DNA from: Lactococcus formosensis
Lineage (GTDB): Bacteria; Bacillota; Bacilli; Lactobacillales; Streptococcaceae
Direction of reading: 5' to 3'
Length of the DNA stretch: 64,000 bases
NCBI RefSeq assembly: GCF_018403745.1
Contig: NZ_BOVP01000003.1
Location: 310,001 to 374,000, forward strand
The notes beneath the pieces were generated by a model. The model was not told the DNA's origin. It did no database searches and saw only the letters and a program-made list of their open reading frames with translations. A program made the translations under genes and the position numbers. Positions 8,487 to 17,776 of this stretch are shown piece after piece (position 1 is the stretch's first letter; each line of letters opens with the position of its first letter).

Positions 8487-8881
8487 CATTAACATTAGAA
8501 CGTGATAAAGAATTTGTAAATCAATTTCATTATGACGCACGTAATTACGAATGGGAAAAAGAAAACGGAACACCTGAAACAAATATCAATGTACAATTTC
8601 AGTTAGTTCCCCATGATCAAGTACCTGACGGAAAAGTTGCTGCAGAAGATACAGCAATTTATGCTATCTTGACATATATGATTCCTTTGGAGAATATTGT
8701 CTTATCAGGTATGCTCAGCCAACTTAACTACGTGCGTGGTCGCCAAGTGAAAGAGCAATCTGAATTAGAGCAAGAAGAAATGGCACAAATTGCGGATCCA
8801 CTTTTTGATCTTTTGAAACGCTTGGTGTATGAAACAACAGAGGTTGCCCTTGACCAACCGGGCATCAACCTTCAATTTTAA
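8477..8881 (+). CDS. DUF1149 family protein
   Basis: This 134-residue, acidic, soluble protein has no transmembrane helix. The pattern (FHYDARNYEWEKENGTPETNI, IPLENIVLSGMLSQLNYVRGR, then a helical C-terminus) fits DUF1149, a family confined to streptococci and lactococci. It resembles SecB-like or chaperone-like small folds only loosely, and I assign no function. The gene overlaps the preceding HAD gene by 10 nt and is followed within 25 nt by the DegV gene. Confidence 0.8.
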   Translation: MEMTLTLERDKEFVNQFHYDARNYEWEKENGTPETNINVQFQLVPHDQVPDGKVAAEDTAIYAILTYMIPLENIVLSGMLSQLNYVRGRQVKEQSELEQEEMAQIADPLFDLLKRLVYETTEVALDQPGINLQF

Positions 8882-8904
8882 GGATTTTTTCAAGTTTATT
8901 TATT

Positions 8905-9747
8905 ATGAAATTAGCTATTATTACAGATACTTCGGCAGATTTTGCCGAACAATATAAAAATCGAGACGATTTATTTGTCTTGGAAATTCCCATATCTATT
9001 GAGGGAAAAGAATATAAACCAAGTGAAATGACACATCAAGAGTGGTATAAGTTGATGGCTGCAACTTCAGAGGCACCTAAAACATCACAACCAAGTATTC
9101 TTGAATTAGAAGAATTACTGCGAACACTAAGACAAGAGGGCTATACTCATGTTTTAGGTGCTTTTTTGAGTTCAGGAATTTCAGGTTTTTATCAAAATGC
9201 ATTTTATCTACAAAGTGAATTTGAAGATATGGTGGTTAAGTTTCCTGAAACCTTTATTACTTCTAGCCCACTCGGCTATATGATTGAGACAGTGTTGGAT
9301 GCGGCGGATGCTGGGAAGTCATTTGACGAGATTGTTGCGCGGTTTGAATATCAAAGAGAAAATGACAATGCCTTTATGCTTGTGGATGATCTTCACTGGT
9401 TGGCTAAAGGCGGGCGCCTTTCAAGAGGAGGAGAACTTTTAGGGACACTCCTCAATATAAAACCTATTTTACAGTTTTCAGAAGATGGTAAGGTTGTCGT
9501 ATATGACAAGGTGCGTACAAGCAAGAAAGCTGTGTCAGAGCTGAAGAAACTTATGCTTGCGAACAGTGATCCAAAGTCGCATAAGGTGTATGTCCTCCAT
9601 GCTGATGCGGAAGATCGCGCAAAAGACCTTTATGATTTTGCCAAGACTCATGGCTATGACGATGTCGAAATTGTAACATTTGGACCTGTTATTGCTACCC
9701 ACCTTGGTTTAGGTGCTATTGCTTACGGATTTTCACCTAAGAAATAA
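8905..9747 (+). CDS. DegV family fatty-acid-binding protein
   Basis: The protein is 280 residues. The start MKLAIITDTSADF and the central TSQPS followed by GAFLSSGISGFYQNA are the DegV fingerprints; DegV proteins bind a fatty acid. In staphylococci the homologues (FakB) present fatty acids to the kinase FakA, which feeds exogenous fatty acids into phospholipid synthesis. No fakA is nearby. The later motif HWLAKGGRLSRGG is also conserved. The gene has only a weak ribosome site (AAGGA far upstream) and ends before a strong terminator. Confidence 0.88.
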   Translation: MKLAIITDTSADFAEQYKNRDDLFVLEIPISIEGKEYKPSEMTHQEWYKLMAATSEAPKTSQPSILELEELLRTLRQEGYTHVLGAFLSSGISGFYQNAFYLQSEFEDMVVKFPETFITSSPLGYMIETVLDAADAGKSFDEIVARFEYQRENDNAFMLVDDLHWLAKGGRLSRGGELLGTLLNIKPILQFSEDGKVVVYDKVRTSKKAVSELKKLMLANSDPKSHKVYVLHADAEDRAKDLYDFAKTHGYDDVEIVTFGPVIATHLGLGAIAYGFSPKK

Positions 9748-9771
9748 TTTATTGTATAAAAATTAATTTTG

Positions 9772-9813
9772 AAAAGAGAAGGAAATATTTTAGTCATTTC
9801 TTCTCTTTTTTTG
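9772..9813 (+). terminator. Intrinsic terminator after the DegV gene
   Basis: AAAAGAGAAGGAAAT pairs with ATTTCTTCTCTTTT (one bulged G) and is followed by a long T run. Confidence 0.8.
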
Positions 9814-9973
9814 TATTTTATTAAATTGTTATTTTTAAAGAAGTGTAAACGCAACCATATAAACGTTGAGAAGTAATTGTCCAATTTTTTTCAAGTTTTG
9901 TTTGACTTTAAGTTAAAAAAATATTAAACTAAAGTTGTAATTATACGCATAAATATACATTAGGAGGTATATA

Positions 9974-11500
9974 ATGGAAGCAAAAACTGAAAAGAAAAAA
10001 TTCCAAATGCCATCGGCATACACGATTCTTTTCATCATCATTGTTCTTATTGCAATCTTGACATGGTTTATTCCAGCAGGGCATTACAAAGTAGATGATG
10101 CAGGTAACATTATTGCTGGTTCATTTACGCAAGTAGCATCAAACCCTCAAGGCATTTGGGACATGCTTATGGCTCCCGTCAATGGGATGTTAGGTATTGA
10201 AGCAAATGGAAATGTACCTGCTACGCCAGCAGCAATTCCCATCTCATTCTTTATTTTAATGGTAGGTGGCTTTTTAGGTGTAGTGAATAAAACTGGTGCA
10301 CTTGAAGCAGGTATTGCTTCGATCGTTAAGCGTTTCAAGGGCAAGGAGAAGATGCTGATTCCAGTCTTAATGATTCTCTTTGCACTGGGTGGATCAACCT
10401 ATGGGATGGCGGAAGAAACATTGGCTTTCTATGCTTTGATCATTCCTGTCATGATTGCGGTTGGTTTCGATACGGTCGTGGCTGTTGCTATCGTTTTAGT
10501 GGGCTCACAAGTCGGCTGTTTGGCATCTACAGTGAATCCATTTGCTACAGGTGTAGCTTCTCAAGCAGTTGGTATTTCCATGGGACAAGGTATGGGACTT
10601 CGTTTCTTCATGCTAGTTGTACTCACAGGTATTTCAATTCTCTATGTTTATCGTTATGCTTCAAAGATTGAAAAAGATCCCACAAAGTCTTTGGTATATA
10701 AAAATCGAGAAGCTGATATCCAACATTTCGACATTGCTTCTATTGAAAAACAGGAAAATATTACGCAACGTCAAAAATGGGTGAATGTTGTCTTCTTCGG
10801 AAGTTTTGTCATTATGATTATGTCACTTGTTCCATGGGACATGTTGAACGAACATTTTACTTTCTTTAACGACTTTACCACTTGGTTAACTTCAATCCCA
10901 GGTCTCGGAGTTGTTCTTGGTAAGAGTATGGTACCTTTTGGTGCATGGTACTTCCCAGAAATTACAATGCTCTTCATCGTCATGGCCGTTGTGGTTGCTT
11001 TCGTTTACCGTATGAAAGAGTCAGAATTTATCTCTGCATTCCTTGAGGGGGCATCAGACATGATCGGTGTTGCTATCGTCGTAGCTGTAGCACGTGGGAT
11101 TCAGGTTGTGATGAACAACGGAATGATTACAGACACAATCTTGCATTGGGGTGAACAAGGACTTCAAGGTCTTTCCTCAAGTCTATTTATTATCTTAACG
11201 TTTATCTTTTATCTGCCAATGAGTTTCTTAATTCCATCAACATCAGGTTTAGCTGCCGCTACGATGGGAATTATGGGCCCAATGGGCGAATTTGCCAATG
11301 TTTCAAAAGATTTGGTCATTACAGCTTATCAATCTGCATCAGGTATTTTGAACCTGATTACACCAACATCTGCCGTTGTTATGGGTGCACTTGCTATTGC
11401 ACGTTTCAACATTGGGACATGGTGGAAATTTATGGCGAAGTTGATCGTGATTCAGTTGGTTGTGATTATGGTTATTCTTGGTGTTGCCGCAGTATTATAA
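9974..11500 (+). CDS. YfcC/DcuC-type membrane carrier (probable amino acid or dipeptide transporter)
   Basis: The protein is 508 residues with about 12 transmembrane helices. It belongs to the C4-dicarboxylate anaerobic carrier/YfcC family (PF03606), recognised by FTQVASNPQGIWDMLMAPVNGM, the GGSTYGMAEETLAFY motif and SFLIPSTSGLAAATMGIMGP. The family includes basic amino acid antiporters as well as uncharacterised carriers. Its tight pairing with pepV (48 nt) suggests that it moves substrates or products of dipeptide hydrolysis, but the substrate is an inference. The start ATG follows a strong AGGAGG at 9962-9967. Confidence 0.8.
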   Translation: MEAKTEKKKFQMPSAYTILFIIIVLIAILTWFIPAGHYKVDDAGNIIAGSFTQVASNPQGIWDMLMAPVNGMLGIEANGNVPATPAAIPISFFILMVGGFLGVVNKTGALEAGIASIVKRFKGKEKMLIPVLMILFALGGSTYGMAEETLAFYALIIPVMIAVGFDTVVAVAIVLVGSQVGCLASTVNPFATGVASQAVGISMGQGMGLRFFMLVVLTGISILYVYRYASKIEKDPTKSLVYKNREADIQHFDIASIEKQENITQRQKWVNVVFFGSFVIMIMSLVPWDMLNEHFTFFNDFTTWLTSIPGLGVVLGKSMVPFGAWYFPEITMLFIVMAVVVAFVYRMKESEFISAFLEGASDMIGVAIVVAVARGIQVVMNNGMITDTILHWGEQGLQGLSSSLFIILTFIFYLPMSFLIPSTSGLAAATMGIMGPMGEFANVSKDLVITAYQSASGILNLITPTSAVVMGALAIARFNIGTWWKFMAKLIVIQLVVIMVILGVAAVL

Positions 11501-11510
11501 AAAATGAATA

Positions 11511-11536
11511 AAAAGCTTTCCATCGGGGGAGCTTTT
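11511..11536 (+). terminator. Stem-loop between the YfcC-like gene and pepV (possible attenuator)
   Basis: AAAAGCTTTCC pairs with GGGGAGCTTTT (with two G-T pairs) around a 4-nt loop. The T run is short, so it may reduce rather than stop transcription into pepV. Confidence 0.55.
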
Positions 11537-11548
11537 GTTGGAGGTCAT

Positions 11549-12892
11549 ATGAAAACTTTTATTACAGACAAATATCAAACAGCAGCTGTGCAATCAATTG
11601 GACGTTTAGTCAAACATGCATCTGTATTAGACGAGAGTGATTCTGGGGTAGGTCATCCTTTTGGTAAAAAAGTTTTAGCTGCCTTAGAAGAGGTCTTAGA
11701 ACTTTGTCAAGAATTAGGTTTTAAAACCTTCCAAGATCCTGAAGGTTATTATGGCTATGCTGAGATTGGCGAAGGCGAAAAACTTTTTGGCTTACTTTGT
11801 CACATGGACGTCGTACCTGCAGTAGATCAAGCAGGTTGGGAAACTGATCCTTTTGAAATGGTCGAACGTGATGGCCTTTTAATTGGTCGGGGAACACAAG
11901 ATGATAAAGGTCCAAGTATGGCTGCACTATATGCAGTAAAAGCTTTGATAGATGCAGGTGTAACATTTGACGGACGAATTCGTTTTATCTTTGGAACAGA
12001 TGAAGAAACACTTTGGCGTTGTTTGGATAAATATAATGAAAAAGAGGAAGCAATCACTATGGGCTTTGCTCCTGATTCTCATTTCCCACTTAACTATGCC
12101 GAAAAAGGCTTACTTCAAGCTTATCTTACTGGACCTGGAACAAATGATTTCGAATTGCATGCGCCTGGCGCATTGAATGTTGTACCCGACCGTGCGTCTT
12201 GCACTTCGGACAAAATAACAGAAGTAAAAGCTGCCCTGACAGCACATGGTTTTGATTATGAAGAAACAGAAAAAGGGATTTCGGTAAAGGGAAAAAGCGT
12301 ACACGCGATGGCTGCACCAGAAGGAGCAAACGCAATCCTACGGTTGTCCATTGCCTTGTCTGAAGTATTTGACTTCAAACCCCTTGATTTCTTGGGTAAA
12401 CTTGTTCAGGAAAATGCCACAGGTGAAAATGTTGTGGGTAAAGTTATGGACGAGCAGTCCGGCGAATTAACCATGAATTTCACAGATGTTGAAATCACTC
12501 CTGAACATACAAAAATCGGTGTGGATATGCGTATCCCTGTAACTGTTGATAAAGATGAACTGGCTGGAAAACTTGCTGCTCAAGCAGCGAATTATCAACT
12601 TGAATATAAGCAATATGATTGGTTAAATCCTCTCTATGTGCCGGTAGAAAGTGAACTTATCCAAACGCTTCTTGCTACTTATCGTGAAATTACAGGAGAT
12701 ATGACGGAGCCGATGGTTTCTGGAGGAGCAACCTTCGCTCGGACGATGCAAAATTGTGTGGCCTTCGGAGCTATGTTCCCTGATACGCCAGATTATATGC
12801 ACCAAGCAAATGAACAATGGGCAATTACGGACTTGCGTAAAACGATGGAGATATATGCTGAAGCTATCTACCGCTTATGTGGAGTGAAGTAA
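11549..12892 (+). CDS. pepV: Dipeptidase PepV (M20 family)
   Basis: The protein is 447 residues from the ATG at 11549, which lies 4 nt behind GGAGG. A longer ATG at 11504 would read through the intergenic stem-loop and is unlikely. Metal-site motifs of clan MH are present: LLCHMDVVP (His85), GRGTQDDKGPS (Asp118) and FGTDEET. PepV is a cytoplasmic zinc dipeptidase with broad specificity, including carnosine-like beta-Ala dipeptides, and is central to peptide use by lactococci. Context with a carrier supports a role in dipeptide nutrition. Confidence 0.93.
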   Translation: MKTFITDKYQTAAVQSIGRLVKHASVLDESDSGVGHPFGKKVLAALEEVLELCQELGFKTFQDPEGYYGYAEIGEGEKLFGLLCHMDVVPAVDQAGWETDPFEMVERDGLLIGRGTQDDKGPSMAALYAVKALIDAGVTFDGRIRFIFGTDEETLWRCLDKYNEKEEAITMGFAPDSHFPLNYAEKGLLQAYLTGPGTNDFELHAPGALNVVPDRASCTSDKITEVKAALTAHGFDYEETEKGISVKGKSVHAMAAPEGANAILRLSIALSEVFDFKPLDFLGKLVQENATGENVVGKVMDEQSGELTMNFTDVEITPEHTKIGVDMRIPVTVDKDELAGKLAAQAANYQLEYKQYDWLNPLYVPVESELIQTLLATYREITGDMTEPMVSGGATFARTMQNCVAFGAMFPDTPDYMHQANEQWAITDLRKTMEIYAEAIYRLCGVK

Positions 12893-12906
12893 TCAACTTT
12901 CATAAG

Positions 12907-12938
12907 AAAAAATGATTCACGAAAGAATCATTTTTTTT
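12907..12938 (+). terminator. Intrinsic terminator after pepV
   Basis: AAAAAATGATTC (12907-12918) pairs perfectly with GAATCATTTTTT (12925-12936) across a 6-nt loop, followed by more T. Confidence 0.88.
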
Positions 12939-13062
12939 ACAAGAAGAGCTTGAATAAGCAAATGCTTTTTAGTTTTTAAGCTTTGCATTTTCATTGCTAA
13001 GCTGCACTAAATTTTTTTATCTTTAAAAAAATCTACTCAGCGACTCTTTTTTATCCGAAAAG

Positions 13063-13077
13063 TGCTAAAATAGAAGT
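13063..13077 (+). promoter_or_regulatory. Extended -10 promoter directly before cca (leaderless mRNA likely)
   Basis: TGC TAAAAT (13063-13071) ends 6 nt before the ATG at 13078, with no Shine-Dalgarno sequence. The arrangement is the same as at rimM and coaA. Confidence 0.5.
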
Positions 13078-14274
13078 ATGAAACTAGAGAATTTGCCGTC
13101 AGAATTTGTAAAAGCTTTGCCGGTTTTGGAAAAAATACAGGCACATGGTTTTGAGGCTTATTTTGTAGGAGGAAGCGTTCGTGATGCGCTTTTGCAAAGG
13201 TCAATCCATGATGTGGATATTGCAACCAGTGCTTATCCAGCTGAAACCAAAGCCATATTCCCGCATACTATTGATGTGGGAATTGATCACGGTACTGTGT
13301 TGGTCTTAGCTGGTCAATCTGAAGCTGAACATTATGAAATTACAACTTTCCGTACAGAGAGCACCTATACAGATTATCGCCGTCCAGATTCTGTAGATTT
13401 TGTCCGAGAACTTTCGGAAGATTTAAAACGGCGAGACTTTACGATTAATGCCTTTGCTATGGATACTGAAGGAGAGATTATAGATTTATTTGATGGCCTT
13501 TCCGATTTAGCTGGGTCACGCTTACGGGCTGTTGGAATTGCAACGGAACGCTTCAATGAAGATGCGCTTCGGATTATGCGTGCAATGCGTTTTGCTGCAA
13601 CTTTAAATTTTAATGTTGAAGAAGAAACATTTAAAGCCATGCAGGCACGAGCCCATCTTCTAAGCAAAATTTCTATTGAACGTATCTTCATTGAACTCGA
13701 CAAGTTGCTTCTGGCTAAAGATTGGAAAAAAGGCTTGGAAATATTGCTTGAATCGGAAGCTTATACTTTCTTGCCTGATTTGCAAGAAAAAGCAATCCAC
13801 GCTTTGATTCAAACCCTAAATCCGGACTTTACTTTTGCAACTTCAGCTCAGGCTTGGGCTGCGCTCTTAGTCCATAGTGATCAAATAAATGTTAAAACTT
13901 TCTTGAAAAAATGGAAGGTGTCTAATGACTTTATCAAATATGTGCATGATTTGACAGAAGCCTATAAGCTTGAAAGTTGGAGTTTAGAGAGCATTTATCG
14001 CTATGGGTTAGAAAAAGCCCTGCTGGTTGATCAGCTAAAAGTTGCCGCAGGGCAAGATGTTGATTGTGAGCAGGCTTATATCTATGATGCTAAGCTCCAG
14101 ATACATAGCAAGTCAGAGCTCGCAGTAACTGGTAATGACATTATTCAAACATTTAATATCAAGCCAGGTCCGATTTTAGGGAAGCTGCTACATCAGATTG
14201 AAGAACAAGTCGTTAACAACCAATTAAAAAATGATAGAAACAAAATTTTAATATATATTAAGGAGATTCTATGA
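13078..14274 (+). CDS. cca: CCA-adding tRNA nucleotidyltransferase
   Basis: The protein is 398 residues, the class II bacterial CCA enzyme. Seen motifs are GGSVRDALL and [11 protein letters not shown] (the DxD catalytic carboxylates), [11 protein letters not shown], and [18 protein letters not shown] of the neck domain. It adds or repairs the 3' CCA end of tRNAs, and in this genome would also have to finish the tmRNA at 62,478-62,831, whose gene does not encode CCA. The stop overlaps the pepD start by 4 nt (ATGA). No ribosome site precedes the ATG. Confidence 0.95.
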   Translation: MKLENLPSEFVKALPVLEKIQAHGFEAYFVGGSVRDALLQRSIHDVDIATSAYPAETKAIFPHTIDVGIDHGTVLVLAGQSEAEHYEITTFRTESTYTDYRRPDSVDFVRELSEDLKRRDFTINAFAMDTEGEIIDLFDGLSDLAGSRLRAVGIATERFNEDALRIMRAMRFAATLNFNVEEETFKAMQARAHLLSKISIERIFIELDKLLLAKDWKKGLEILLESEAYTFLPDLQEKAIHALIQTLNPDFTFATSAQAWAALLVHSDQINVKTFLKKWKVSNDFIKYVHDLTEAYKLESWSLESIYRYGLEKALLVDQLKVAAGQDVDCEQAYIYDAKLQIHSKSELAVTGNDIIQTFNIKPGPILGKLLHQIEEQVVNNQLKNDRNKILIYIKEIL

Positions 14275-15665
14275 TTACTCGTAAACAAGGTTCATGTACT
14301 ACTATTTTGGTGGGGAAAAAAGCCTCAATTGATGGCTCAACCCTTATTGCTCGTAATGACGACGGACATGAAGCACTAGATCCACAACGCTTTGTTGTTG
14401 TTCAACCAGACGAACAACCGCGTCATTATAAAGCTGTATTAAGTGCTTTGGAGTTGGACCTTCCAGAAAATCCAATGCGTTATACAGCAACACCAAATGC
14501 TGTTTTAACAAGCGGGACTTGGGCTGCTGCAGGGATTAATGCTGCAAATGTTGCAATGTCAGCAACAGAAACAATTACAACCAACCCACGTATCTTAGGA
14601 CTTGACCCTTACAATGAAGAAAGTGGTATGGGGGAAGAAGACTATGTTACTCTAGTCTTACCATATATCCACAGTGCGCGTGAAGGTGTTGAGCGTTTAG
14701 GTGCTCTCCTTGATCAATACGGAACATATGAACCTAACGGTATTGCTTTTGCTGACAAAGAAGAAGTGTGGTGGTTGGAAACGATTGGTGGTCATCATTG
14801 GGCAGCAGTCCGTATTCCAGATGATTCATACGTGGTTGCACCTAATCGTATGAACATTGATCATTTTGATTTTGAAAGTGAAGATACACTTTGTTCAAAA
14901 GATTTGAAAGCATTGATTGATGAGAACCATCTTAATCCAGATTTTGAAGGATACAATTTACGCCATATCTTTGGCTCTAGCACAGTAAAAGATAGTGTAT
15001 ATAATAACCCACGTACTTGGTATGGTCAAAATGCTTTGGGAACTCCAAGTGATGATCCTCAAAATCCAGAATTACCATTCATCTGTAAAGCTACACGTAA
15101 AATTTCAGTAGAAGACATGAAATTTGTACTTTCAAGCCACTTTGAAAATACTGAATTTGATACTTACGGTACAACAAATACACCAGAGCAAGCACAACTT
15201 TTCCGCCCCATTGGAATCAACCGTAATCACAGTGTTCACATTTTACAAATCCGTAATCATGTTGATGAAAAAATTGCGGGTATTCAATGGTTGGCATTTG
15301 GGGCAAATACCTTCAACCACGTCGTACCTTTCTACACAAATGTTGAGGATACACCAGCTTGCTATCGTGATGCAACAGCGACATTTGACTTGAATAATAT
15401 GTACTGGCTCAGTTGTACAGCAGCACTTCTTGGTGATACAGATTACAGTAAGTACGTTGATTTACGTGATACCTATGAATTGGCAACTGTAGGTAAATTC
15501 CGTGAAATCCAAAATAAAACGGATAAAGCGGGAGCTGCAGCAGACCTACAAGCAGCAAATGAAGAATTAGCAGCGTTTGCATTAAAATCAATGACGGAAA
15601 TGCTGGGACGTATGGTAATTTCAGGTTCAAATCGCATGAAACTACGTTATGATTTCAACGATTAA
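14271..15665 (+). CDS. C69-family dipeptidase (PepD type)
   Basis: The protein is 464 residues. It begins [31 protein letters not shown]. Cys9 fits the N-terminal nucleophile of family C69, exposed after removal of a short propeptide, and [11 protein letters not shown] is the family pattern. L. lactis has two such enzymes (PepDA, PepDB); I cannot say which this is. The enzyme is a cytoplasmic dipeptidase with broad specificity. It overlaps cca by 4 nt, so the two are translationally coupled, although they share no pathway. A terminator follows. Confidence 0.9.
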   Translation: MITRKQGSCTTILVGKKASIDGSTLIARNDDGHEALDPQRFVVVQPDEQPRHYKAVLSALELDLPENPMRYTATPNAVLTSGTWAAAGINAANVAMSATETITTNPRILGLDPYNEESGMGEEDYVTLVLPYIHSAREGVERLGALLDQYGTYEPNGIAFADKEEVWWLETIGGHHWAAVRIPDDSYVVAPNRMNIDHFDFESEDTLCSKDLKALIDENHLNPDFEGYNLRHIFGSSTVKDSVYNNPRTWYGQNALGTPSDDPQNPELPFICKATRKISVEDMKFVLSSHFENTEFDTYGTTNTPEQAQLFRPIGINRNHSVHILQIRNHVDEKIAGIQWLAFGANTFNHVVPFYTNVEDTPACYRDATATFDLNNMYWLSCTAALLGDTDYSKYVDLRDTYELATVGKFREIQNKTDKAGAAADLQAANEELAAFALKSMTEMLGRMVISGSNRMKLRYDFND

Positions 15666-15672
15666 TTCTGAT

Positions 15673-15699
15673 AAAAAGCACTTATGTGCTTTTTTTTAT
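15673..15699 (+). terminator. Intrinsic terminator after the C69 dipeptidase gene
   Basis: AAAAGCAC and GTGCTTTT pair around a 4-nt loop (TTAT), followed by eight or more T/A-rich positions. Confidence 0.85.
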
Positions 15700-15837
15700 G
15701 CTCTATACAAAATACTAAAAACTGTCTATCCCACAAACGAGCGTAAAGTAGGTGCTTAGTTTTCAAAACATATTGTGCTAAAATAAAAAGAAGAAATTTA
15801 TCTTACATTTTAATTTATTAAAAAGAAAGCAAGGAAA

Positions 15838-17682
15838 ATGCGTAAAACATTCCAATCAACAAAAGACTTTTTTAAAAATACGTTTCATTATTTTGGTCCC
15901 GTCATCTTTTTTCACCTCTTACTTTTACTCGTTGTAGTTCCGACATTAACAGCGACCACTAATTTTTTACTTCATCGTAAGGAGATTGATTATCTGGCTT
16001 ATGATAATGTGCTCTCGATTTTCAGTCAACATCCACTCACAGCGTTTGCTCTGATTGGAATTTTAGTACTGATTGTAGTTTCGGTATTCTTAGAATTCAC
16101 TTTTCTAACGATACTGGTTCACTTTGTGAAGCAAAAAGAAAAAGTTACAATTCCTGAGTTACTTTATGCAACATTTTCACGGTTGCGACATCTCAGACCT
16201 TCTCTTATCTTATTTTTCTTGTTTTATTTTATGTTAGTTTTGCCTTTAAGTGGTTTTGCCAGCGGTATAGACATTATTTCCGCTATTCAAGTGCCTAACT
16301 TCATCTTGGAGTTTATTGCAACTAACAATTGGTGGCTGTTGACAGCCTACATTTTACTGACTTTATTATCCATGTTTATTGGATACCGTCTAATTTTTGT
16401 TCTGCCGCTCATGATTTTGCAGCAGAAAAAACTTAGGACCTCATTGAGTGTCAGCTGGCAGATGAGCAAAGGAAAATTTAAAGTTTTCTTTTTCCGCTTT
16501 ATAGCAATTTTCATCAGTTTACTGGCTTCTTTCTGGGTAATCAGTCAACTCTTGATTCTGTTACAATCTACAATAGATCATCACATGCCCCAATTGGCTC
16601 TAGCATCAGCGACAGTGATTATGTTTATAATCCAAGTTTCGGCTTTATTACACATGCTTTTGTCACTGATTTTGATTTTCTATGTGGTTATTAATTTGTT
16701 AGAGGAATTAACACCAGAAGAAATCTATGTAGAGCTAAAAGCTTTTCAACTATTGCCTAAAGGTTGGCGTTGGGTGAGCCGAAGTTTATTGGGGTTTTTC
16801 ACAGTCCTATTTATTGCGCTTATTGGTGTTTTTAACGTTTATTACCTCAGCCAGGATACCTTGTCAAACCCACTTATTATTTCACATCGTGGTGTGTCAG
16901 AGAAAAATGGTGTCCAAAATACAATCCCCGCCTTGATTGAAACTAGCCAAACCTATCATCCAGATTATGTTGAGATGGATGTACGTGAAACAAAGGACAA
17001 GCAATTTGTTGTCATGCATGATGAAAATTTACGTCATTTAGCTGGAGTGAACAAGAAAGTAAATGAATTGACTTTAGCTGAACTCACCAAACTCACTGTC
17101 CGAGAAAACGGTAAATCTGCCCCTTTACCAAGCTTTGATGAATACTTGAAAGAAGCAGATAGGCTTGGTCAAAAATTACTGATTGAAATTAAAATCCCGC
17201 TTAAGGAAGATGTCAATGCAGTAAGTGAAAATTTCTTGCAACGTTATAAAAAGGATATCGAAGCAAAAAATCATCAGGTGCAATCTTTAAGCTTTGATTT
17301 GTCACGGAGCTTAAAAAGACATGATTCATCTACTTTTGTCTCTTACATTATGACCTACAACCTTATCGGAGTACCGAAAAGTAACGTCGACGCTTTTTCT
17401 GTTGAAATATCAACATTGGATTCGGAATTTGTAGAAAAAGCACATGATTATGGGAAAAAAGTATACGCTTGGGATGTCAATGATGCCAATACCGTACAGC
17501 GTATGCGTCTGTATGATGTCGACGGCTTAATCACGGATGATATACCGGTAGTCAAGAAAACTATCGAAAATACGCAAAGCGGTATGAGCTTTGCACAGAA
17601 AATTCGCATTTACTTATTAGACTTAGGAAATGCAGATTTAACAGATTTAAGTTCAGATAGTTTTTCTAGTTTTAATGTTTGA
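15838..17682 (+). CDS. Glycerophosphodiester phosphodiesterase with large N-terminal membrane domain
   Basis: The protein is 614 residues. The first ~340 residues hold about eight hydrophobic segments and match the GDPD-associated membrane domain. The C-terminal ~250 residues are a GDPD TIM barrel with ISHRGVSEKNGVQNTIPAL, DYVEMDVRETKD and VVMHDENLRHL, giving the catalytic His and metal-binding Glu/Asp residues. Such enzymes cleave glycerophosphodiesters from phospholipid or lipoteichoic acid turnover; the membrane part probably places the active site at the cell surface. The gene is alone and ends at a strong terminator. Confidence 0.9.
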   Translation: MRKTFQSTKDFFKNTFHYFGPVIFFHLLLLLVVVPTLTATTNFLLHRKEIDYLAYDNVLSIFSQHPLTAFALIGILVLIVVSVFLEFTFLTILVHFVKQKEKVTIPELLYATFSRLRHLRPSLILFFLFYFMLVLPLSGFASGIDIISAIQVPNFILEFIATNNWWLLTAYILLTLLSMFIGYRLIFVLPLMILQQKKLRTSLSVSWQMSKGKFKVFFFRFIAIFISLLASFWVISQLLILLQSTIDHHMPQLALASATVIMFIIQVSALLHMLLSLILIFYVVINLLEELTPEEIYVELKAFQLLPKGWRWVSRSLLGFFTVLFIALIGVFNVYYLSQDTLSNPLIISHRGVSEKNGVQNTIPALIETSQTYHPDYVEMDVRETKDKQFVVMHDENLRHLAGVNKKVNELTLAELTKLTVRENGKSAPLPSFDEYLKEADRLGQKLLIEIKIPLKEDVNAVSENFLQRYKKDIEAKNHQVQSLSFDLSRSLKRHDSSTFVSYIMTYNLIGVPKSNVDAFSVEISTLDSEFVEKAHDYGKKVYAWDVNDANTVQRMRLYDVDGLITDDIPVVKKTIENTQSGMSFAQKIRIYLLDLGNADLTDLSSDSFSSFNV

Positions 17683-17683
17683 T

Positions 17684-17719
17684 AAGAAAGGCAAAGGGCT
17701 AAGGCTCTTTGCCTTTCTT
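17684..17719 (+). terminator. Intrinsic terminator after the GDPD gene
   Basis: AAGAAAGGCAAAGGGC (17684-17699) pairs with GCTCTTTGCCTTTCTT (17704-17719), all 16 positions with one G-T. Confidence 0.85.
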
Positions 17720-17776
17720 AACTTGTGCTATAATAAATAAGAGTATTCAGAGAAAAAGATAGGATTTAGATAAAAC

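Noticed and set aside
8943-8956. PurBox-like TTTGCCGAACAAT near the start of the DegV gene
   Set aside because: It lies inside the coding region and misses two of the four upstream positions of the consensus.
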